Source of the DNA: Tardiphaga sp.
GTDB lineage: Bacteria > Pseudomonadota > Alphaproteobacteria > Rhizobiales > Xanthobacteraceae
DNA: 5,866 bases
Direction: 5' to 3'
Assembly: GCA_028290325.1 (NCBI GenBank)
Contig: JAQGJY010000460.1
Location: 1-5,866, forward strand
The position numbers and the translations under genes are program-made. Below the pieces are notes generated by a model. It saw only the letters and a program-made list of their open reading frames with translations. It searched no databases and was not told where the DNA came from. This document shows positions 1 through 5,204 of the stretch, one piece after another (the stretch's first letter is position 1; each line of letters opens with the position of its first letter).

Positions 1-1
1 C

Positions 2-181
2 TATCAGCTCGAAGACAGCGTGCCGGCGGAGATCGCCGACGGCCTACGCAAGATCGGCCATACGATCGGGACGACGGTGGCGCCGTGGGGCGGCGGCCAG
101 GCGATCTGGATCGACTGGCAAAAAGGCACGCTGTCAGGCGGCTCCGAGCCGCGCAAGGATGGCTGCGCGCTGGGATATTGA
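2..181 (+). CDS. ggt: Gamma-glutamyltransferase, C-terminal fragment
   Basis: This is the 3' end of a gene entering from the left edge: 59 codons in frame, ending at TGA 179-181. The last residues read GGSEPRKDGCALGY, the near-invariant C-terminal signature of gamma-glutamyltranspeptidases (usually G-S/A-D-P-R-K-D-G-x-A-x-G-Y). The preceding TVAPWGGGQAIWID stretch also fits the small-subunit end, where a beta strand precedes the signature. Family knowledge: these are periplasmic Ntn hydrolases that cleave themselves and then remove or transfer gamma-glutamyl groups from glutathione and related compounds. The self-cleavage site and nucleophilic Thr lie upstream of the window, so activity cannot be judged here. 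The gene converges on fbcH and probably shares the terminator at 359-386. Confidence 0.85.
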   Translation, partial: YQLEDSVPAEIADGLRKIGHTIGTTVAPWGGGQAIWIDWQKGTLSGGSEPRKDGCALGY

Positions 182-257
182 GGCGCGTGGCGGGTTTGGT
201 GCACCTCGTCACCCGCACCGCTGTCAGCGCCGGGCCAGGGCGCGTTTGCGGCCGCCA

Positions 258-325
258 GACCCGGCAATCCATCATTTCGTGACATCAGCCGACGGATGGC
301 CGGGTCAGCGCGCCAACAGCGCGCT
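258..325. repeat. Intergenic palindromic repeat (two adjacent stem-loops)
   Basis: Two inverted repeats sit side by side in the ggt-fbcH gap. The first pairs 258-270 (GACCCGGCAATCC) with 294-306 (GGATGGCCGGGTC), 12 of 13 positions, around a 23-nt spacer. The second pairs 307-313 (AGCGCGC) with 319-325 (GCGCGCT), perfect, with loop CAACA. The 11-mer at 296-306 is the exact reverse complement of 5172-5182 in the repeat after queD, so both belong to one family. Such GACCCGGC..ATCC elements are, from general knowledge, common between genes in Bradyrhizobium-type genomes. I see no gene here. Confidence 0.6.
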
Positions 326-358
326 CGCCATGACACTTTGAGGATAACGCCGCCTAAC

Positions 359-386
359 AAAAAGCCCCCGTCTCCGGGGGCTTTTT
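359..386. terminator. Bidirectional intrinsic terminator between ggt and fbcH
   Basis: A perfect 12-bp inverted repeat: 359-370 (AAAAAGCCCCCG), loop 371-374 (TCTC), 375-386 (CGGGGGCTTTTT). The GC core is flanked by an A run on the left and a T run on the right, so a U tract follows the hairpin on either strand. It lies 24 nt past the fbcH stop and between two convergent genes, so it can end both transcripts. For ggt it is 177 nt past the stop, beyond the repeat at 258-325. Confidence 0.9.
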
Positions 387-410
387 CATAATCTCAAATC
401 CCGGCGCGGC

Positions 411-2489
411 TCAGTGCACCGCGGACCAGACCCGCTTCTTGGTGAAATACAGCAGCGACGCCAGGATCACGAGAAAGATCATGACCTGCAAGCCCATCCG
501 CTTGCGGGCTTCGAGATGCGGCTCGGCGGTCCACATCAGGAAGGTCGCGACGTCCTTGGCGTAATTCTCGACCTTGGTCGGCGTGCCGTCGTCATAGGCG
601 ACCTGATCGTCCGAGATCGGTTTCGGCATCTTGATCGCGTGGTCGGGATAGTACTTGTTGTAGTAAGCGCCTTCCGGCAGCTTGAAGTCGGCCGGCGGCG
701 GATCGACATAGCCCTGCAACAATGCGTCGATGTAGTTCGGGCCCTTCTCCTGGAATTGGGTGAAGAAGTCGAAGATGAACTGCGGGAAGCCGCGGTCGTA
801 GTTGCGCGCCTTCGCCATCAACGACAAATCGGGCGGGTAAGCGCCGCCATTGGCGGCGCGGCCGGCATTCTCGTTGGGGAAGGGCTTCGGGAACGGATCG
901 GCCAGACGACCGGGACGATCGAACATCTCGCCCGCGTCGTTCGGGCCATCCTTCACCGTCGTATCGGATGCCACCGCCAAAGCCTGCGCCGGGGTGAAGC
1001 CCGGGCCGCCGGCATCGGCGAGGTTGCGGTAGTGCAGCAGATTCATCGAATGGCAGGTCGAGCAGACTTCCTTGTAGACCTTGTAGCCGCGCTGCAACTG
1101 GGCGCGGTCGAACTTGCCGAACGGGCCGGCGAAGCTCCACTTCAGCGACGGCGGCGTCGCCCCGCCATGCTCGTCGGCGGCGCGGGCGCTGTGCACGCCG
1201 CCGGCGACGATAAGCCCACCGGCCAGCACCAGAGCGAGCAGGCTCGATGCCATCGCCCGCGAGGTGCCGCCCTTGCCGAGCACGTCGTCGGCGATCGAGT
1301 TCGGCAGCGCCTTCGGCCGTTCGATCCGTGACAGGAGCGGCAGCACGATCAGGAAGTAGGCGAAGTAGCAGGCGGTCAGCACGCGGCCGGCGATCACGTA
1401 GATGCCTTCGGCGGGCTTGCCGCCGAGCCAGCCGAGCACGATGCAGACCGCGACGAAGATCCAGAAGAACTGCTTGGCGAGCGGACGATAACGTGACGAG
1501 CGGGTGCGCGCCGAGTCGAGCCAGGGCAGAAAGGCCAGCACCACGATGGCGCCGAACATCGCGATGACGCCGCCGAGCTTCGAGGGGATCGAGCGCAGGA
1601 TCGCGTAGAACGGCAGGTAGTACCATTCCGGCACGATGTGCGCGGGCGTCACGCCGGGATTGGCCTGGATGTAGTTGTCCGGGTCGCCGAGATAATTCGG
1701 CACGTAGAACACGAACCAGGCGAAGAAGATCATGAAGCACACCATCGCGAAGCTATCCTTGATAGTCGCGTAGGGCGTGAAAGGAACGGTGTCCTTGTCG
1801 GTCTTCGGTTCGACGCCGGCCGGATTGTTCTGGCCGGCGACGTGCAGCGCCCAGACGTGCAGCACGACGACGCCGGCGATCACGAACGGCAGCAGGTAGT
1901 GCAGCGAAAAGAAGCGGTTCAGCGTCGGGTTGCCGACCGAATAGCCGCCCCACAGCAGGGTCACGATGCTGTCGCCGACATAGGGAATGGCCGAGAACAG
2001 GTTGGTGATGACCGTGGCGCCCCAGAAGCTCATCTGGCCCCACGGCAGCACGTAGCCCATGAAGCCCGTCGCCATCATCAGCAAATAGATGATGACGCCG
2101 AGGATCCAGAGCACCTCGCGCGGCTCCTTGTACGACCCGTAATACAGGCCGCGAAACATGTGGATGTACACGGCGATGAAGAACATCGACGCGCCATTCG
2201 AATGCAGGTAGCGCAGCAGCCAGCCATAGTTCACGTCGCGCACGATGCTTTCAACCGAGTTGAACGCCATATCGACATGCGGCGTGTAATGCATCGCCAG
2301 GATGACGCCGGTGACGATCTGGACGCCGAGCATCATCGACAGGATGCCGCCGAAGGTCCAAAAATAGTTCAGATTGCGCGGCGTCGGATAGGCCACGAAC
2401 GACGCGTGGACGAGGCCAAAAATCGGCAGACGCCTCTCGATCCACTTGATCGCGGGGTTGGTCGGCTGGAACGTGGATGGTCCGCTCAT
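411..2489 (-). CDS. fbcH: Cytochrome b / cytochrome c1 fusion precursor of the bc1 complex
   Basis: A 692-residue polyprotein for two subunits of the cytochrome bc1 complex, which oxidises quinol and reduces cytochrome c in the inner membrane. Residues 1 to about 400 are cytochrome b: the four haem ligands H96/H110 and H197/H211 are spaced 14 apart as expected, and the Qo-site PEWY is at 287-290. Residues about 411-434 form a hydrophobic segment ending SARA (434-437), which looks like an internal signal peptide cleaved after A437. Cytochrome c1 follows, with haem c motif CSTCH (476-480), likely axial M621, and a C-terminal membrane anchor about 664-682. Family knowledge: in Bradyrhizobium japonicum the fbcH product is cut into separate b and c1 proteins, and the same is inferred here. 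The ATG at 2489-2487 has AGGA at 2500-2497, 7 nt upstream. It is the second gene after fbcF and ends at the 359-386 terminator. Confidence 0.95.
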   Translation of the reverse strand: MSGPSTFQPTNPAIKWIERRLPIFGLVHASFVAYPTPRNLNYFWTFGGILSMMLGVQIVTGVILAMHYTPHVDMAFNSVESIVRDVNYGWLLRYLHSNGASMFFIAVYIHMFRGLYYGSYKEPREVLWILGVIIYLLMMATGFMGYVLPWGQMSFWGATVITNLFSAIPYVGDSIVTLLWGGYSVGNPTLNRFFSLHYLLPFVIAGVVVLHVWALHVAGQNNPAGVEPKTDKDTVPFTPYATIKDSFAMVCFMIFFAWFVFYVPNYLGDPDNYIQANPGVTPAHIVPEWYYLPFYAILRSIPSKLGGVIAMFGAIVVLAFLPWLDSARTRSSRYRPLAKQFFWIFVAVCIVLGWLGGKPAEGIYVIAGRVLTACYFAYFLIVLPLLSRIERPKALPNSIADDVLGKGGTSRAMASSLLALVLAGGLIVAGGVHSARAADEHGGATPPSLKWSFAGPFGKFDRAQLQRGYKVYKEVCSTCHSMNLLHYRNLADAGGPGFTPAQALAVASDTTVKDGPNDAGEMFDRPGRLADPFPKPFPNENAGRAANGGAYPPDLSLMAKARNYDRGFPQFIFDFFTQFQEKGPNYIDALLQGYVDPPPADFKLPEGAYYNKYYPDHAIKMPKPISDDQVAYDDGTPTKVENYAKDVATFLMWTAEPHLEARKRMGLQVMIFLVILASLLYFTKKRVWSAVH

Positions 2490-2534
2490 GGTGCGATCCT
2501 GGAACTATAAGGGACGAGACAAAGACGGCGAGGA

Positions 2535-2551
2535 TCGGACGTGACGTCCGA
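2535..2551. promoter_or_regulatory. Perfect 17-bp palindrome between fbcF and fbcH
   Basis: TCGGACGT-G-ACGTCCGA, two 8-bp arms around one base, starts 3 nt past the fbcF stop codon and ends 45 nt before the fbcH start. In RNA it would fold as a 7-bp GC-rich stem with a 3-nt loop. No U run follows, so it does not look like a full terminator. An mRNA-processing or stability hairpin, a weak attenuator, or a dyad operator are all possible. The symmetry is seen directly; any role is inferred. Confidence 0.45.
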
Positions 2552-2554
2552 GTC

Positions 2555-3082
2555 TCAGCCGATTTTGATTTTGGTGTCGGAGACGAAGCTGTAAGGCGGC
2601 ACCGCCAGATTGAGCGGCGCCGGGCCGCTGCGGATGCGTCCCGAGGTGTCGTACACCGAACCGTGGCACGGGCAGAAGAAGCCGTTATAGGCGCCTTCGT
2701 GGGCGATCGGGATGCAGCCGAGATGGGTGCAGATGCCGATCACGACCAGCCACTGATCCTTGCCTTCCTTGACGCGCGCCGAATCGGGCTGCGGGTCGGG
2801 AAGGCTGGAAACGTTGACGCTCTGCGCGTCTTCGATCTGCTTCTTGGTGCGATGGCTGATGTAGATCGGCTTGCCGCGCCAAAACACCTTGATGTCCTGA
2901 CCTTCCGCCACCGGCGTCAGATCGACCTCGATCGGCGCGCCCGCGGCGATCGTCGAAGCATCCGGATTCATCTGGGCGACCAGAGGCACGACCGCGGCGG
3001 CGGCGCCGACGGCGGCCATGGCGCCGGTTGCAACGTATAGAAAATCACGGCGTGTCGGTTCCGCCGAAGACGTCGTCGTCAC
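2555..3082 (-). CDS. fbcF: Rieske iron-sulfur subunit of the cytochrome bc1 complex
   Basis: A 175-residue Rieske protein (also petA) that carries electrons from quinol at the Qo site of cytochrome b to cytochrome c1. TRRDFL at 10-15, followed by a hydrophobic Ala/Val/Gly-rich helix at about 16-36, is a Tat-type uncleaved signal anchor. The [2Fe-2S] ligands lie in CTHLGC (118-123) and CPCHGS (137-142): Cys118/His120 and Cys137/His140, with the disulfide pair Cys123/Cys139. The C-terminal GPAPLNLAVPPY matches the usual Rieske GPAPxxLxxPPY. I chose the GTG at 3082-3080 because AAAGGG sits 8 nt upstream and the protein then has the normal family length and N-terminus. The reading frame stays open to 3244, but that stretch has no Rieske-like sequence. 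It is the first gene of fbcF-fbcH, 65 bp before fbcH. Confidence 0.95.
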   Translation of the reverse strand: MTTTSSAEPTRRDFLYVATGAMAAVGAAAAVVPLVAQMNPDASTIAAGAPIEVDLTPVAEGQDIKVFWRGKPIYISHRTKKQIEDAQSVNVSSLPDPQPDSARVKEGKDQWLVVIGICTHLGCIPIAHEGAYNGFFCPCHGSVYDTSGRIRSGPAPLNLAVPPYSFVSDTKIKIG

Positions 3083-3090
3083 GATCCCAA

Positions 3091-3096
3091 CCCTTT
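3091..3096 (-). promoter_or_regulatory. Ribosome binding site supporting the fbcF GTG start
   Basis: AAAGGG on the minus strand, 8 nt upstream of the GTG at 3082-3080. It decides the start in favour of this GTG over in-frame codons further upstream. Confidence 0.6.
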
Positions 3097-3214
3097 CCCA
3101 ATCTGCTCTGATCTGCGACCGGCAGACCATCCCGATGGGGCGCGAGGCCACCGATCTGGAAGGGCTGCCCGCATCCGCGCAATCCAGGACGGACCGGCGG
3201 TGGCAGAGCGACCA

Positions 3215-3244
3215 CTTATCGCGGCCAAACACCGGTTTAGCCAA
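3215..3244 (-). promoter_or_regulatory. Weak promoter candidate for fbcF-fbcH
   Basis: On the minus strand TTGGCT (3244-3239) and GATAAG (3220-3215) are separated by 18 bp, resembling -35 and -10 boxes (GATAAG matches 4 of 6 of TATAAT). Transcription would start near 3208, giving a leader of about 125 nt before the GTG. In GC-rich alphaproteobacterial DNA such matches are easily fortuitous. Confidence 0.2.
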
Positions 3245-3310
3245 GGCAACAAGCAGTCCAGAATCGTTCTATTGGCACCCTTGCCGAACCAGCGCAAGTC
3301 CGTTCGCGGC

Positions 3311-3340
3311 CTCCGCGCGTGCAATGCACGCATTCCGGAG
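3311..3340. repeat. Nested palindrome in the fbcF-trmL divergent region
   Basis: The core is a perfect 15-bp palindrome at 3317-3331, GCGTGCA-A-TGCACGC. It is enclosed by an outer inverted pair, CTCCG (3311-3315) and CGGAG (3336-3340), so the whole 30 bp can fold as an interrupted hairpin. The 1-bp centre of the core suits a dyad protein-binding site better than a hairpin. It lies about 70 bp upstream of the candidate fbcF promoter and 108 bp upstream of the candidate trmL -35 box. I do not recognise it as the site of a named regulator. Confidence 0.4.
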
Positions 3341-3447
3341 CGGATCGGAATAACGCTGCGATATCACGGCGCCCGACCGAACGCGGCGCGCCCCTCCGGC
3401 GCTGATCGAATCGACACGCGGGCTGGGGCGATGCGCCTCTTCAAGGC

Positions 3448-3476
3448 TTGCGATGCGACCGCAACGGCGCTATCCG
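3448..3476 (+). promoter_or_regulatory. Candidate promoter for trmL-queE
   Basis: TTGCGA (3448-3453) and TATCCG (3471-3476) with 17-bp spacing, the first preceded by C as in the CTTGAC-type -35 common in alphaproteobacteria. Transcription would begin near 3483, giving a leader of about 30 nt that contains the trmL ribosome site. This is pattern-based only. Confidence 0.3.
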
Positions 3477-3513
3477 CTGCGCCTTGTCATGACGCAGGCG
3501 GGGAGCGACCGAG

Positions 3514-3969
3514 ATGCGGATTGCGCTCTACCAGCCGGATATTCCGCAGAATACCGGCACCATCCTGCGGCTCTGCGCCTGCCTCGGCGTTGCCGGCGAC
3601 ATCATCGAACCGGCCGGGTTTCCGGTGTCGGACCGGCATTTCCGCCGCTCCGGGATGGATTATCTGGATCAGGTCGAAATCCTGCGCCATGCCTCCTGGG
3701 CGGCGTTCTTGGCGTGGCGGACGACGCAATCGGGGCGGCTGGTGCTATTTACCACCAAGGCGGCTGTGCCCTACCTGGATTTTGCGTTCGCGACCGACGA
3801 TATCCTGCTATTCGGCCGCGAATCCGCCGGCGTGCCGGACGATGTGGCGCAGGCGGCCGATGCGCGGCTGCTGATCCCGATCGCGCCGGGGCTGCGTTCG
3901 CTCAACGTCGCGATGGCGGCGGCGATGGCGGTCGGCGAGGCGTTGCGGCAGACGAGGACAAGGCTTTGA
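3514..3969 (+). CDS. trmL: tRNA (cytidine/uridine-34-2'-O)-methyltransferase
   Basis: A 151-residue SPOUT-class methyltransferase of the TrmL (YibK) type, close to the size of the E. coli enzyme. Family role: a homodimer that uses S-adenosylmethionine to methylate the 2'-OH of the wobble nucleotide in the two tRNA-Leu isoacceptors with CAA and UAA anticodons. Visible family motifs are the N-terminal IALYQPDIPQNTGTILRLC (3-21), RRSGMDYL (44-51), the knot segment LLFGRESAGVP (98-108), and IPIAPGLRSLNVAMA (121-135), which forms the trefoil-knot cofactor site. The ATG at 3514 has GGGGAG 8 nt upstream. The stop TGA overlaps the TTG start of queE (TTGA at 3966-3969), which suggests translational coupling. 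The exact tRNA target is inferred from family; the protein family itself is clear. Confidence 0.92.
   Translation: MRIALYQPDIPQNTGTILRLCACLGVAGDIIEPAGFPVSDRHFRRSGMDYLDQVEILRHASWAAFLAWRTTQSGRLVLFTTKAAVPYLDFAFATDDILLFGRESAGVPDDVAQAADARLLIPIAPGLRSLNVAMAAAMAVGEALRQTRTRL
3954..3958 (+). promoter_or_regulatory. Ribosome binding site for the queE TTG start
   Basis: GAGGA inside the last codons of trmL, 7 nt before the TTG at 3966. It supports this TTG as the queE start. Confidence 0.55.
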
Positions 3970-4598
3970 GCTACGCGGTCAAGGAAATCTTCCTGACGTT
4001 GCAGGGCGAGGGCGCGCATGCCGGGCGCGCCGCCGTGTTCTGCCGTTTCACGGGCTGCAACCTGTGGACCGGCCGCGAGCAGGACCGCGCCGACGCCGTC
4101 TGCACGTTCTGCGACACCGATTTCGTCGGCATGGACGGCACGTTGGGCGGCCGCTACGCCAGCGCCGACGATCTCGCCGACACCATCGCCGGGCAATGGG
4201 CCGGTGACGCCGGCAATCGCTACGTCGTGCTGACCGGCGGTGAGCCTCTGTTGCAGGTCGACGCGGCCTTCGTCGCGGCGCTGCATGCGCGCGGCTTCGC
4301 AATCGGCATCGAGACCAACGGCACACTGGAGCCGCCGGCGGCGATGGACTGGGTCTGCGTCAGCCCCAAGGCCAACGCGGAATTGAAGCTGCGCGCCGGC
4401 CACGAGTTGAAACTGGTCTATCCGCAGCCCGACGCGATGCCCGAGCGTTTCGAGGCGCTGGCCTTCGAGCGGTTCTCGCTGCAACCGATGGACGGGCCCG
4501 ACGCTGCGGCCAATACCGAACGCGCGATCGCGTATTGTCTGACCCATCCGCAATGGCGGCTCAGCCTTCAGACGCATAAGACGTTGGGAATACGCTAG
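3966..4598 (+). CDS. queE: 7-carboxy-7-deazaguanine synthase (radical SAM)
   Basis: A 210-residue QueE, which converts 6-carboxytetrahydropterin (the QueD product) to 7-carboxy-7-deazaguanine on the way to preQ0 and queuosine. The N-terminal EIFLTLQGEG (7-16) is the usual QueE opening. The [4Fe-4S] ligands are C31, C46 and C49, spaced CX14CX2C; this is the expanded spacing I recall from Burkholderia multivorans QueE, not the standard radical SAM CX3CX2C. TGGEP (90-94), ETNGT (116-120) and SPKA (133-136) are cofactor- and substrate-site motifs. The start is taken as TTG 3966, because the homologous N-terminus begins there, GAGGA lies 7 nt upstream, and it overlaps the trmL stop by 4 nt. The frame is open back to 3453, but that part overlaps trmL and is not QueE-like. 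Confidence 0.93.
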   Translation: MSYAVKEIFLTLQGEGAHAGRAAVFCRFTGCNLWTGREQDRADAVCTFCDTDFVGMDGTLGGRYASADDLADTIAGQWAGDAGNRYVVLTGGEPLLQVDAAFVAALHARGFAIGIETNGTLEPPAAMDWVCVSPKANAELKLRAGHELKLVYPQPDAMPERFEALAFERFSLQPMDGPDAAANTERAIAYCLTHPQWRLSLQTHKTLGIR

Positions 4599-4627
4599 GG
4601 TCGGGCGCCGTGGACTTGAATTGCCTC

Positions 4628-4710
4628 GGATCCCGAGCCATCGCCGCGAATGCGGGGATCCAGCACAACAGACACCATCGCGCTCATCCCCGCTTGCGCG
4701 GGCATGAGCG
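4628..4710. repeat. REP/BIME-like palindromic repeat between queE and queD
   Basis: The 143-bp gap between queE and queD is filled by paired palindromes. A 13-bp stem, 4681-4693 with 4698-4710 (CGCTCATCCCCGC / GCGGGCATGAGCG, 12 of 13 pairs), closes on a TTGC loop. To its left, GGATCCC (4628-4634) pairs with GGGATCC (4655-4661), and a short hairpin CCGC-GAAT-GCGG lies at 4644-4655. GCGGGGAT (4652-4659) and ATCCCCGC (4686-4693) are exact reverse complements, giving the two-unit head-to-head form of bacterial REP pairs. Read as protein on the minus strand it gives the telltale MPAQAGM and LDPRIRGDG strings seen in false ORFs over such repeats. No T run follows, so it is not a classical terminator. 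Confidence 0.75.
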
Positions 4711-4741
4711 GAAGCAGATCAACGCAACTGGACCGAGATTG

Positions 4742-5107
4742 ATGTGGGAATTGACGAAATCGTTTCGCTTCGAAGCCGCGCATCATCTGGCGGGCACGAC
4801 GCTCGGCGCCGGCAGCGAAGAGATTCACGGCCATTCGTTTCGCGCCGAGATCAGCGTGCGCGGCACCCCGGACGCCGCCACCGGCATGGTCGTCGATCTC
4901 GGCCTGCTCGATGCCCGCATGGCGGAGGTCCGCAAACTGCTCGACCACAAGCTTTTGAACAACGTCGCTGAACTGGGCGCGCCGACGCTGGAAAATCTGA
5001 CGCGCTTCATCTGGGACCGCGTGCAAAACGCGGGTCAGGTCACCAAGGTCAGCGTCCATCGCGACAGCTGCAACGAAAGCTGCGCGTATTTCGGGCCTGC
5101 TGCGTAA
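4742..5107 (+). CDS. queD: QueD-type 6-pyruvoyl-tetrahydropterin synthase homologue with an atypical active site
   Basis: A 121-residue member of the 6-pyruvoyl-tetrahydropterin synthase family, placed after queE and so most likely 6-carboxytetrahydropterin synthase, acting on dihydroneopterin triphosphate. Zinc-binding histidines are seen in FEAAHH (10-15; H15 is the expected ligand) and IHGHSF (28-33; H29 and H31). The LDH motif (67-69) supplies the usual Asp/His pair, and PTLENL (81-86) is the typical substrate-site helix. The catalytic Cys normally found four residues before HGH is Ser25 here. The Glu expected in the C-terminal E-x-C segment is Asp108 (RDSC, 107-110). I chose ATG 4742 because homology begins at MWELTKSFRFEAAH. 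The frame is open from 4610, but that extension is translated repeat. The ribosome site is weak (GGACCGAG at 4730-4737). It may need its own promoter, or depend on read-through across the repeat. Confidence 0.88.
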   Translation: MWELTKSFRFEAAHHLAGTTLGAGSEEIHGHSFRAEISVRGTPDAATGMVVDLGLLDARMAEVRKLLDHKLLNNVAELGAPTLENLTRFIWDRVQNAGQVTKVSVHRDSCNESCAYFGPAA

Positions 5108-5118
5108 CGTCGTTTGTT

Positions 5119-5182
5119 ATGGCCGGGCGAGCGCATCGGGCAACGACGTTGTCGTCCGGGCTTCACCCGAAGACCCGGCCAT
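5119..5182. repeat. Palindromic repeat between queD and the histidine phosphatase gene
   Basis: ATGGCCGGG (5119-5127) and CCCGGCCAT (5174-5182) form a perfect 9-bp inverted repeat across a 46-nt spacer. The spacer contains a smaller hairpin, ACGAC (5143-5147) with GTCGT (5151-5155). The element fills most of the 97-bp gap between convergent genes and shares GACCCGGCCAT with the repeat after ggt. It may help end transcription from both sides, although there is no T run. No better terminator is visible in the gap. Confidence 0.6.
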
Positions 5183-5204
5183 GACCGCTGCTCGGTGGCA
5201 CCGC

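Larger units (their letters stand above)
3083..3513. other. Divergent non-coding region between fbcF and trmL
   Basis: 431 bp between divergent genes. Reading frames that cross it show no recognisable protein and are extensions or shadows of fbcF, trmL and queE. It holds the fbcF ribosome site, the weak fbcF promoter candidate, the nested palindrome at 3311-3340, the trmL promoter candidate, and the trmL ribosome site GGGGAG (3500-3505). I see no RNA gene, and no FNR/FixK-type TTGAT-N4-ATCAA box that would suggest oxygen control of fbcF. Confidence 0.6.

Noticed and set aside
4..360. Minus-strand 118-residue frame at the left edge
   Set aside because: It is antisense to the ggt end and crosses the repeat at 258-325, with no recognisable domain.
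414..2510. Long plus-strand frames antisense to fbcH (414-1331 and 1638-2510) and a minus-strand frame at 592-1740
   Set aside because: They are rich in Arg, Ala, Gly and His/Asp with no recognisable motif, and overlie a clearly conserved gene. They are shadows of high-GC codon use.
3083..3244. N-terminal extension of the Rieske protein to 3244
   Set aside because: The extension is unlike any Rieske N-terminus. It would bury the Tat motif inside the protein, and the GTG at 3082 has a good ribosome site.
3453..3965. N-terminal extension of queE overlapping trmL
   Set aside because: The sequence is out of frame with a conserved trmL and gives no QueE-like residues before the TTG at 3966.
4610..4741. 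Upstream extension of queD
   Set aside because: The 44 extra codons read through the repeat, and family homology begins at the ATG at 4742.
4595..5059. Minus-strand 154-residue frame antisense to queD
   Set aside because: Its C-terminal part is translated REP repeat (MPAQAGM, LDPRIRGDG) and the rest mirrors queD. It is a classic false ORF.
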